A stretch of DNA of 64,000 nucleotides from Agrostemma githago. Taxonomy: Eukaryota > Streptophyta > Magnoliopsida > Caryophyllales > Caryophyllaceae. The notes below the pieces were generated by a model, which was not told the DNA's origin, did no database searches, and saw only the letters and a list, made by a program, of their open reading frames with translations. The stretch is from contig OY288248.1 in assembly GCA_958450325.1 (NCBI GenBank), positions 806,001-870,000 of the forward strand, read 5' to 3'. The position numbers were made by a program, and so were the translations under genes. Shown in pieces: positions 22,292 through 32,104 of this stretch (position 1 is its first letter; each line of letters begins with the position of its first letter).

Positions 22292-25200
22292 ATGGGTGCT
22301 ACTCACTTGCATCAGTTGCTCAAGAGCATGTGTTGGAAAACTGAATGGAATTACGCTGTTTTTTGGAAGCTCGAACATCATGATCATCGAATGTATGTTT
22401 CAATCCTCGCCCTTTTCGCACCCTTTTTCTCTCTTCAATTCATGGTATTTCGAGTCTCGTGGCCCGTTTAGTTGACTGTAATCATACTGAATTCGCTCTT
22501 AGTGATTCATGATTCGCTCTTAAAGTGTACTCCGTACTTGTTATGTGTATTTTTACTAAAAAAAAACATGATAGAATTTGCTCTTAGCGATTCACAATTC
22601 GCTAGATAGGGAATCCGATACCCATGATTTGTGCAGTGTTTCCGGTTCTGTTTGCCAGTCTGATTTTTTTTTTTTTTTTACAAAGTGTAAGTGGAGTCCC
22701 TAAAAGTGTAAGTGAGGTTCAGACAGTTAAAGATGTCTTACCAACTACACTCCCTTGGAGAAGGGTACGTTAGTATGTTACTCAGACTCGGTTTCAAGTG
22801 TAAGTGGAGCCCCTAAAAGTGTAAGCGGAACGCCTAGAAGTGTAAGTGAGGTTCGGACAGTCCGCACCAGATCCCACCCCTAGATGGAACAGGCTATCTT
22901 GGGCAAAAATTTCAATTTTTTTGTCGAAACTAGACCATTGTCGGAATAACATAGCATTAAAATAGCCAATAGAGTACTAGACCGGTGTTAGTTGTTATCG
23001 TTCAATGTCATTTTTGATGCGATTTTCAATGTCCAGGGTACTAACTTGGGAAGATGGTTACTGCAACAACCAAGATAAACTCGTTCCATCCAACACCTCA
23101 CAGGACGACGAAGATCATTCCTGTAATTCCGTTGGCCTGTCTGTCACAAAGATGTCTTACCAAGTCCATTCTCTCGGAGAAGGGTATGTTACTCAGACCT
23201 GACAAAAATGACCCGATTTTGACCCGACCCGGCTACTATTATCCGGTAGAAAACAAGTCGATATCCCAAAAAAGTGAAAATAGCAAACCCAAAATAATCC
23301 AACCCGACCCAATTCTTATAACTCGAGAGTGGCCCGACCTGAAGCTGACCCGACCCGACCCGTTTGACCCGTTTTGACTTCCTCGGTTAATTTGCTCCAA
23401 TATGGAATTGTTTCTATTCACGAGCAGGATTGTCGGCCAAGTGGCTCTTACTGGAAAGCATCAATGGATTATCGCTGGTGAACATTCTTCGGCTTCCTAC
23501 TCATCCCTTCAGGTACTTTGCTACTTCAATTTAGACCAAAAAAATCGAAAACTTTGCCCAAAATAACCGTTATTTTTTTTTTTTTTGAAATTTCAGTTCC
23601 ATGATGGTTGGCAAGCTCAATTTGCAGCAGGGATCAAGGTACGCTCTTCGACTCTTCATTTTAATCCAAAATAGCAGATTCCAACACCTGCACGCGTACC
23701 AAGGAGTCCGAGCAACATAGGAATTATTGAATTAATAAGGAATTTGTGTTCTTCTGCAGACGATTGTTGTTGCAGCTGTTGTTCCACACGGAGTTATACA
23801 GTTCGGCTCCCTAACGACAGTGAGTTATATTCAACTTAACTGAAGGCCTTTTTTTTTTAAAATATTGAATAATTTTATTGAACGTGTAATAAACCGGGTG
23901 AAAATCGAATTAAGCAAAATGACTCGCTAAACTGGTTTTTTTCGTGTGAGTGTAGGTAAACGAGAGCGCGCAGTTCTTGTCACATATACGAGACATATTT
24001 TCCTCTCTTCAATACTCGACCTACCAAATCGAGACCCCGATGCACTGCAACAACCTCCAGCATATGCTGCAGACGGTACTCAACTTTTCCTCTGCGTAAC
24101 CATTCTCTGATCTTCCTGCACGCACGCGTGAATGCATGCATTAACTGTCGCTTAACTCAGATTTTTGTTCTTTGCAGTCGGAAATTCAAATACCTTCAAT
24201 CGGAAATGTGGACGGTACTACTGATACTCGACAAATTTGTTATTCCTCGCAGAGTTGCATCACAGAAAGTACTGCTTTGGTCAACGAACTCCACGCTTTC
24301 AAAAACATCGACGACACATTCCCTGAATTCTGTTGCTTTGATCAGAGCTCGGGTGATTTACACGAAGCTTTAGGCCCCACGTTCCTGAACCAATGCTACT
24401 CTTTTGAGTCTTTTCCTCACGAACCTGCAAATCCCGAACCTATTCCAGCTTCAGTCATTCCCGAACCTGTGGACCCTGGCAAAGATCATCTATTAGAGGC
24501 CGTCGTGGCAAACTTTTGTCGAAGGGACGCACTCAAGAAATCAAAGTCGATCTCAATCTCGACGTTTGACTCGATTTTGACCACGGAAAGAATGCCCGAG
24601 TCGTCTAACAACACGAGCCATAATACAATCGGGTCGACCCGTTTTTCGATGGGCGGCTTGAGTACGCAAACCGGGTTGAATTCTTCGGATTCTTGTGAAA
24701 ATAATAATAGGGCTTCTTCGGCCGAACCCGGGAAAGCTAACAAGAAACGGGCGAGACCCGGCGAGAGTAGCCGGCCTCGGCCTAGAGATAGACAACTAAT
24801 CCAAGACCGTATCAAAGAGCTTCGAGAACTCGTGCCTAATGGATCCAAGGTAAACAAACCCTTTTGTCGATTTGTCATCGGATTGTAAACCGTGAAATAT
24901 TGAATTTCGTATGAAATTGTAGTAATATTTTTTTTATTTTTTTTTCGTGATTTTCGCAGTGTAGCATCGATTCGTTGTTGGAGAGGACGATTAAGCACAT
25001 GTCGTTCATGCAAAATGTCACTAAGCATTCCGACAAGCTTAGTAGCTATTCGAAATCCAAGGTAATATCTGAAACTATGTTGCTCGGACTCATTTAGGAG
25101 TATCTTTGACTATTTTTTATGAAAATTCTGCATGCAACGCCTTAGTCCCAAGAAGATTTGGGATCCGCTAACATGAAAATTAATATCTGAAGCCGTTAAG

Positions 25201-25526
25201 TCGTCATCCAAAAAAATAAAATAAAATGGAGGCGAACAATAGAATAAAATAACAGATTCTATCTCGGCTGCCCACCAATTTTGTGTAAACTACGTTTTGC
25301 GTTATTAATAAAATTGCTCCTTTTAAAAAAAATAAAAATAATAATAATAGTAATAGTAGTTTATTTCGTTCTTAATGCAAGTTCCGGTTTATATTAAAAA
25401 AAAATAGTAATAGTAATAGTAATCTTTTGTAAAATCCACGTCTGCCCAACTAGTATCTCGGCTGCACACCAATCTTTTGTAAAATGTTTTTTGCTCCATC
25501 AATAAAATTTTCCTTTTTTTAAATAA

Positions 25527-25603
<77 letters not shown>

Positions 25604-27243
25604 GTTCTGGTGTTAATGAAAGTTCGGTTCATAAAAAAAATAAAAAAAATAAAAATAAAAATAAAAATAAAAATAATAATAATACGTAATAAAAATAAAA
25701 TTTCAAACGAACCCTCGGAACATAGATCGGAACTATTGACGAGATTTAAATATGGTATTCAACGAAATTCGATATTTATTCTCTATATATTCTTTCTTTG
25801 TAGGATCCCATTGAGATGGCAATGCTAGGATCGGGTAACGAGCAAGGTTCGAGTTGGGCCGTGGAGGTTGGAGGCCATATGAAAATTTGCCCTATCCTCG
25901 TCGAAAACCTCAATACAAACGGTCAAATGCTAATCGAGGTAATAAAAAGTTAAAAACCCGTTGTTGGGTTTTACCTAGATTTTTCACCTTCGTTTAGGTT
26001 TCCGTTGCCCGATTTTTTTAATTTTTTTTACGGTTTTCATATTTACAGATGTTATGTGACGATTGCGATCATTTTATGGAGATAACCGAGGCTATCAGGA
26101 GCCTCGGGTTGACCGTTCTCAAAGGCGTTACTGACGGTCATGGCGATAAAACATGGATGCGGTTCGTCGTCGAGGTGATTATTTATTTCTGAAATAATAA
26201 TTTTAAAAATTATCAAAAAAAATTTTGGTTATTTTTTATTTTAAACTACAAAGGTAATTAAAATATCAATTTTTTTAATATATCAAAGTAATTTAATTAA
26301 CGGAGTACGGAGTATATAATACTAGCATCGATCAACTATTAATATCGAATATGATTTAATCTTAAAACACGGATGCGGTTTGTTGTCGAGGTGATTATTT
26401 ATATCTGAAATAATAATTTTAAAAATTATCAATTTTTTCTTGCAATTTTTTTTGTTATTATTTTTATTTTAAACTACAAAAAAGGTAATTAAAATATCAT
26501 TTTTTTATATATATCAAAGTAATTTAATTAATGAAGTGCGGAATATATAATATTAGTATCGATCAACTATTAATATTGAATATGATTTAATCTTAAAACA
26601 TGACGTGGTTCGTCGTCGAGGTGATTATTTATATCTGAAATAATAAATTTTTAAAATTATCAATTTTTTCTTGCAATTTTTTTTTTGTTATTTTTTATTT
26701 TAAACCAAAAAAAAAGCAATTAAAATATCAAAGTAATTTAATTAATGAAGTACGGAGTATATAATACTAGCATCGATCAACTATTAATATTGAATATGAT
26801 TTAATCTTAAAACATGAATGCGGTTTGTCGTCGAGGTGATTATTTATATATGAAATAATAAATTTTAAAAATTATCAATTTTTTCTTGCAATTTTTTTTT
26901 GTTATTTTTTATTCTAAACTACAAAGGTAATTAAAATATTAATTTTTTATATATATCAAAGTAATTTAATTTTTAAAAATGTCTATATATAAGCCCTATA
27001 TTTAGTAGTATTAATATCGAATATGATTTAATCTTAAAATATACGAGTAGTATATATATTTTCGATGATTTAATAAAGTCGTAAAAAAAAAAAAAACTAA
27101 TTTTTACATGTATTTTGACTCTAACTCGACCCGTGATGAATTAATGTAATGTTTCGTTGTAGGGTCAAGGTAACCGGAACTTGCATCGAATGGATGTTTT
27201 ATGGTCACTTGTCCAAATTCTACAATCGAAAACCTCGGTATAG
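22292..27243 (+). CDS. LONESOME HIGHWAY-like atypical bHLH transcription factor
   Basis: Plant LHW-family proteins are nuclear bHLH factors that dimerise with other bHLH proteins; LHW itself acts in vascular patterning. Exons: 22292-22392, 23037-23183, 23428-23512, 23597-23638, 23760-23819, 23956-24075, 24178-24849, 24960-25061, 25804-25938, 26049-26174, 27163-27243. All junctions keep frame, giving 556 aa, shorter than LHW. The bHLH-MYC_N-type region starts LHQLLKSMCWKTEWNYAVFW and continues VGQVALTGKHQWI and FHDGWQAQFAAGIKTIVV. The bHLH is at about residues 375-443: RPRPRDRQLIQDRIKELREL (basic/helix 1), loop VPNGSK split by an intron, then SIDSLLERTIKHMSFM (helix 2). The basic part lacks the usual E-box-contacting Glu, as expected in this family. 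A C-terminal domain (MLCDDCDHFMEITEAIRSLG) fits the family's dimerisation region. Exons 2 and 10 have partial copies in adjacent introns. Confidence 0.93.
22684..22862 (+). repeat. Decayed copy of the exon-2 3' edge inside bHLH intron 1
   Basis: AAAGATGTCTTACCAA, then GGAGAAGG and GTACGT at about 22,729-22,770 match the last ~35 bp of exon 2 plus its donor at 23,184. The match continues into TATGTTACTCAGAC. Flanking AAGTGTAAGTGGAG words are themselves duplicated (22,684 and 22,797). The copy has substitutions and no acceptor is evident. Confidence 0.7.
23196..23381. mobile_element. ACCCGACCCG-family foldback-like element in bHLH intron 2
   Basis: It starts ACCTGACAAAAATGACCCG and ends GACCCGTTTGACCCG, with the conserved core AACAAGTCGATATCCC and AGCAAACCCAAAATAA. 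The same core occurs at 29,814-30,280, 46,040-46,275 and 50,139-50,391, and part of the family at 40,105-40,262. It makes up most of this 244-bp intron. Confidence 0.65.
25138..25262 (+). mobile_element. Dispersed SINE-like repeat in bHLH intron 8
   Basis: GCCTTAGTCCCAAGAAGATT, CGCTAACATGAAAATTAATA, GAAGCCGTTAAGTCGTCATC, then AAAATGGAGGCGAACAAT. Same family as the cyclin intron 5 copy and the two lipase intron 4 copies. Confidence 0.65.
25524..25690 (+). repeat. (AAT)n microsatellite and A-rich run, bHLH intron 8
   Basis: About 25 AAT units at 25,524-25,602, then AAAAAT/AAAATA runs to about 25,690. Probably polymorphic in length. Confidence 0.85.
26148..27050 (+). repeat. Four-copy ~220-bp tandem array spanning the exon-10/intron-10 boundary
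   Basis: Each unit begins with a copy of the last ~25 bp of exon 10 (AAAACATGGATGCGG, TTCGTCGTCGAG) and its donor GTGATTATTTAT. The true exon end is 26,174; donor-like copies start at 26,391, 26,621 and 26,836 (periods 216, 230, 215). A partial fifth unit fades by 27,050. Units also contain CATCGATCAACTATTAATAT and GAATATGATTTAATCTTAA. Confidence 0.9.
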
Positions 27244-27702
27244 CTCGTTTGGTGACGAGAATGGAATTTCATCGTGTTGTTCGCAATAATTATCCGAAGA
27301 TTTTATTTGTTTCGTGTGTTATGTTTTTTTTTTTCGCTTGATTTCAACTCGTAAAGTATTCGCTACTCGACTCGGAGTTTAATTAATTGTATAATATAGT
27401 CGATAGAGTTTGTTTATTTCGTTCATCGTATGTAATATTGTAATGTGTGTTATTTTTGTTTGATTTCGACGAGTAAAAAAAAAGGTTTCTATTTTTGGAT
27501 TGTATTAATTCGCTAGTTGACTCGAGAATAACGCTGTTGAGATACCGTCTCTGTAAAAAGTTTGTGTTCTCGGTATATATCTTTCCTTAATTAATCATGA
27601 AGCAACGGTCATTTGATACAATTTTCGACAAAATTTTGTTTGGAAACACAACCATTTTTTCGACGAAATTTTCCATTTTGTGATGACAATTTCGAGAGAA
27701 TC

Positions 27703-27980
27703 ACGCGCCTTTAAAAATATTTATTTAAAAAATTTACGTAATAAAATTACTAAAATAATTACTCACGCCTTTAAAAATATTTATTTAAAAGATTACGTAA
27801 TAAAATTACTAAAATAAATACTCACGACTTTAAAAATATTTATTTAAAAAATCACGTAAAATAATTACTCATGTCTTTAAAATTATTTATTTAAAAAATT
27901 ATATAATAAAATTACTAAAATAATTACTCGCGCCTTTAAAAATATTTATTTAAAAAATTACTAAAATAATTACTCGTACT
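27703..27980 (+). repeat. ~60-bp minisatellite, five units
   Basis: Unit: ACTCACGCCTTTAAAAATAT, TTATTTAAAAAATTACG, TAATAAAATTACTAAAATAA. Units differ by small deletions. Confidence 0.85.
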
Positions 27981-28377
27981 ACACTTGATTTAATAATTTC
28001 ATACAAGAATTTACACGATTTTAACCTATGATAATTATTAAAGATTACCTATACAAAACAACACTAATAAATTGTACGGAGTATTAAACAATTATGAGAC
28101 GATTTTTTCGATAATTTTACGTACTAATTTGTTGTAATCAGTTCATATGTAAGACCGTCTCACGAGAGACCTACCGACAAAACATTTCATGTGGCTACTC
28201 TAGAATGAAAACAAAACAAATTATTGTACCTTTTTCAAAGATCAACTAGCAAATTATTTAATTATTTTTGGCAAAGAATAAATGAATAATAAGTCCAAAG
28301 ATCCAATAATAAATACAAACAACAATAAATAATTAATTCCTATTTATTCTATTCTTTTACTAAAGTTTACCCACTTG

Positions 28378-28413
<36 letters not shown>

Positions 28414-28485
28414 AATATTATTACTCTTTCCGTCTCGATTATTCTTTTTTTTTTTTAATATTATTTGTGAGAAGTATTGAGACGA

Positions 28486-28545
28486 AGATGTTTTAATCGA
28501 GTGGTTAAAATTAGGTACCGCGTTTCGTTGAAAAAAAAAAAAACA
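28486..28545 (+). mobile_element. 5' fragment of the tRNA-derived SINE
   Basis: AAGATGTTTTAATCGAGTGG, TTAAAATTAGGTACCG, then GTTTCGTTG and an A-run. It keeps the A-box-like start and the 3' end but lacks the GGTTCGAATC box, so it is internally deleted. Confidence 0.5.
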
Positions 28546-29152
28546 TAATACTTCGTGCATGATAAAGGGATTTTCTGATCTGTATCATCAACTATTTGAT
28601 TTTCTCACTTATATCGTTTTTTTAAAACAACCCTTCGATCGGATATAATTAACTCTTAGCTCCGACTTCTAAAAACCGTAATTTTTTTTTAATCTAAAAC
28701 AAATCTCAAGTAATTTCATAAAGACAATGAATTTTTTTTATTTTTTTAAAAAAAATCATCACTTTCGAAACTTCTAACCAAGAATTTTAATCGATAACTT
28801 CGAGCGACTAGATTTCTAAAATACAAATTTCAAAAATAATGTTTTTAGTTTGTTTCATCTCGAAAAAAAAAATGATCGATTTTGAAAATAGAATCACTAT
28901 TTTCAAAAGTCGAAACTTCGAGTTATTCCCCCATCAAATCTTTTACTTTTTTCGAGGAAAATAAATACTTTTTTCGAGGAAAATAAAAATACAAGTGAGA
29001 AAATCAAATAATTATAAATAAATAAAGCGAGAAAATCCGAGTCATATATATATAAATATAAATATATAATGAGTAGCCCTACATGATATGATCACAATAA
29101 ATTTCCACACAATTTTTTTTTTCCTAAGAATTTGAGATTTTTTTTAAAAAAA

Positions 29153-30978
29153 ATGGATGATTCAACAAAAAACAGCAGAGAAGAAGAATTAATCCGTCTC
29201 GAAAAATCGAAATCAGGAGTTAAAGGATTAGTCGATTCAGGAATCGTCAAAGTCCCGAACATCTTCATCTACCCGAACCAACCCCCCAAACCCGAACCTG
29301 AATCCGAACCAGAACCTAAACCCCGTCTAAGAATCCCCATAATCAATCTCGAAGACTGTGAAAAAGGCGGTAAAAACAGAGCGCGTGTAGTGAGTGAAGT
29401 ACTCGAGGCGTCGAGGACATGGGGAATGTTTCAGCTGGTAAACCATGGAGTACCTGAGGAAGTTGTTACAGGAGTTTTGGACTGTGTTCAGGAGTTTAAT
29501 GAGTTGCCTGCGGAGTTGAAAGTCGAGTTTTATTCGCGTGGGGAGGAAGAGGAAGAGGAAGAGGAAGAGACGAGGAGGAGGAAGGTGGTTCAGTATCGGA
29601 TGTCGTTGCACCGTGTTTTTCGGACTGCGTTGTGGAAGGATACTGTTACCTGTCATTTCGATAAGGGTAAAGGTGGTGATGTTGATGATGATGAGGTTCA
29701 AGCTGCATTGCCTTCTGTTTTCAGGTAAAAAAAAAACAGCAAACGGGTCAATCGGGTCGGGTTTGGGTTTGGGTCGGGCCTGGTTGTATCGGGCTCAGAT
29801 CCTTTTCAAGTAAACCTGACAAAACTTACCCGACCCGACACCCGAACTGAAAACCCGAGTTTGACCCGTTACCCGAATTGACCCCGGCCTAACCCGAAAC
29901 TGACCCGAATGTTATTTATAGCAAACGAGTCGATATCCCTGAAAAAATAAAAAAGTTGAAGATAACAAACCCAAAAATGACCTGAACCCGAAATGACCCG
30001 GCCGGAACAGAAGTGAACCCGATTTTTATACCCCGAAAGTGGCCTGGGCCACTTTCGGGGTATAAAAATCGGGGTGGGATCTAGTCGGGCCGGGTTCATT
30101 TCGGGTTCAGGTCATTTTCGGGTTTGTTATTTTCAACTTTTTTTTTTTTTATTAGGGATATCGACTCGTTTGCTATAAATAACGTTCGGGTCAGTTTCGG
30201 GTTAGGTTGGGTCAATTCGGGTAACGGGTCAAACTCGGGTCTTCAGTTCGGATGTCGGGTCAGGGTCAGTTTTGTCAGGTCAAACTCGGGTCTTCAGTTT
30301 TTGACTTTGTATTTCAGGAAACCGATGTCGGAATACCTAACCAACATGACGAGGCTGATGAACGACACGATATCAGAGCTACTGTCCGAAGCACTCGGGC
30401 TTGACAGCGATCATCTGAAAACGATGCAATGCATGGAATCACAGAAACTGAACTGTCATTACTATCCTGCTTGTCCCGAACCTGATTTAGCTATGGGAAC
30501 TCCTAAGCATTCCGACCCGTATTTCTTCACGATTCTCGTGCATAACGGCATCAACGGTCTTCAGGTCTTGTACGAGAATCAGTGGGTCGATGTTGACACT
30601 GTCGACGGATCTATTATCGCTAATATTGGTGATATGTTGCAGGTATATATTATATACCTGACAAACAGGTCAACTGGGTCGGGCAACGGGCGGGTCCATC
30701 AAAGCCCGCCCGCCAACTTTTTTATAAAATAAAGTGTTTTACCTCCACGGGCCGGGTTTGGGTCGACCCTTCACTCAGCCCAGCCCGGCCCGCCCGGTAA
30801 CCCCATGGGTCCCCATTTTTGTTTAGAAAATAATGTGGTTTACCTCCACGGGCCGGGTTTGGGTCGACCCTCACTCATCCCCCGTCCCGGCCCGGCCACC
30901 TAACGGGCCCCTCCCTCAACCTGACCCGTCCAGCCCGGCCCATGACGACCCCTCACTCAGTTTTTTTTAATTTTATTA

Positions 30979-31009
<31 letters not shown>

Positions 31010-31533
31010 TTTATTTTCGTGAACTTAATCGCATTACAATATAGGGAAGGAAGATTCGAACCTGCGACCTATCGTCACATGGTACCTAGTCTTAACCACT
31101 AGGCTAAGAAATCTTCGGTTTAATATTTGTCTGCATTTATAATTTCCAACCCGTTTTCTAATAAACTGCCCTTCAGTTTTTTTTTTTTTGGTTCAACAAA
31201 GAGCGTACTTAGTCGCATTACAATACTATAACCTAGTTTTAACCACCAGACTAAGACATCTTCGGTTTGTTTGTCGTGCAGTTAGTCAGCAACGACAAAT
31301 TCCACAGTGCAGAGCACAGGGTACTAGCAAATTCAATTGGGCCGAGAGTATCGGTCGCCTGTTTCTTCTGCCCGAGTTCAGAAAACAAAGACCGGCCCTA
31401 TGGACCGATCACTGAGCTTCTAGAAGACGGTGTCAAGCCGGTTTATAAAGAGACTAGCCAAGCTGATTATGTCAAGTGTTTCATCCCTAAAGGAAACGCT
31501 GGATTCAAAGCCCTCACTCAATTTAGACTGTAA
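29153..31533 (+). CDS. 2-oxoglutarate/Fe(II)-dependent dioxygenase 1 (ACC-oxidase-homolog type)
   Basis: A soluble Fe(II)/2-oxoglutarate oxygenase, presumably cytosolic, of the group named 1-aminocyclopropane-1-carboxylate oxidase homologs. Substrate unknown; the group is not true ACC oxidase. Exons 29153-29724, 30318-30642, 31282-31533; 382 aa, slightly above the usual 360-370. The start is the ATG at 29,153; nothing in frame upstream is an ATG. N-terminus SGVKGLVDSGIVKVPNIF is the family signature, then TWGMFQLVNHGVP. Iron ligands H255, D257 (KHSDPYF) and H311 (SAEHRV); 2-oxoglutarate binding R321-x-S323. An unusual run of nine Glu (E131-E139) sits where relatives have a short loop after FYSR. 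All catalytic residues are present, so it is likely active. It converges on a paralogue 570 bp downstream. Confidence 0.92.
29814..30280. mobile_element. Long foldback (ACCCG family) in dioxygenase-1 intron 1
   Basis: Two arms of about 230 bp meet near 30,045. The left arm begins ACCTGACAAAACTTACCCG and the right arm ends TTTTGTCAGGT. Both contain the core TAGCAAACGAGTCGATATCC and its complement, and the centre reads GAAAGTGGCC / GGCCACTTTC. It makes up about four fifths of the 593-bp intron. The inner arms match best; the outer arms have more mismatches. Confidence 0.85.
31018..31125 (-). mobile_element. tRNA-derived SINE copy, dioxygenase-1 intron 2
   Basis: The reverse complement gives GAAGATTTCTTAGCCTAGTG, GTTAAGACTAGGTACC, GCAGGTTCGAATCTTCC and TATATTGTAATGCGATTAAG. 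Antisense to the host gene. It is preceded by an ATTT/ATT microsatellite (about 30,973-31,015), the likely tail region. Confidence 0.7.
31181..31265 (-). mobile_element. Truncated tRNA-derived SINE copy next to dioxygenase-1 exon 3
   Basis: The reverse complement reads GAAGATGTCTTAGTCTGGTG, GTTAAAACTAGGTTATAG, TATTGTAATGCGACTAAGT. The GGTTCGAATC box is deleted. It ends about 16 bp before the exon 3 acceptor at 31,281. Confidence 0.6.
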
Positions 31534-32104
31534 TTTTTTTTTACAATTACTGTCGAATTCTCGAGATTTAATTTTCTCAGTTGTACCCCTTTAATCCCGT
31601 GCAAGTTGGGATTTTCTCACTCGTTCGTCTGATCTTTTTTTTAAAAAAATAAAAGGATATTTTATTTTACGGTATACACTCGTGTTTTTTAATTTTCTAT
31701 GGTGTACGAATGTACGATCATCTTTTTTTTGACCGACGATAACTTTCACCTAATTTTTTTTTTCAAAGTCAGAATTCTCAACCCATTTTTTCAAACGTAA
31801 AAGTGGTCCGACCCGTTTGACTCGTTTGCCCGGTCTAGGCTGAAATAGTTGAGACAAAATGAAATCACATTCGAAGCTGACCTGACCCAAATCCGACCCG
31901 ATTGACCCGTTTGTCAGGTGTAGGCCTAAGCCTGTAGTAGTTTAGACAAAATTAACATAGTGAGGGCTGAACTGAGTCAGACTGAACTGAATCGAAAAAA
32001 AGTTGAAAATAACATGAAAACCGTAATTAATTAATTAATTATCGAATTCTGGTTTTATATATTCATAGCGAATCAGGAAACCGTGTTCAATCGATTTATA
32101 CACA
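31534..32104. other. Shared 3' region between the two convergent dioxygenases
   Basis: Both 3'UTRs must lie in these 571 bp. It contains ACCCG/GACCCGTTTG fragments of the foldback family near 31,805-31,920 and an ATTAATTA run near 32,025-32,042. No separate gene. Confidence 0.65.

Larger units (their letters stand above)
27244..29040. other. Spacer between the bHLH gene and dioxygenase 1
   Basis: The 3'UTR of the bHLH gene presumably covers the first few hundred bases (GTAATGTGTGTT near 27,440), but no firm poly(A) site can be set. The rest is AT-rich with a ~62-bp minisatellite, a (TTA)n run at 28,378-28,412 and a SINE fragment. No gene. Confidence 0.6.

Noticed and set aside
26391..26840. 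Extra coding exons in bHLH intron 10
   Set aside because: The repeats copy only ~25 bp of the exon 3' edge and a donor. There is no acceptor, and two copies contain an in-frame TGA.
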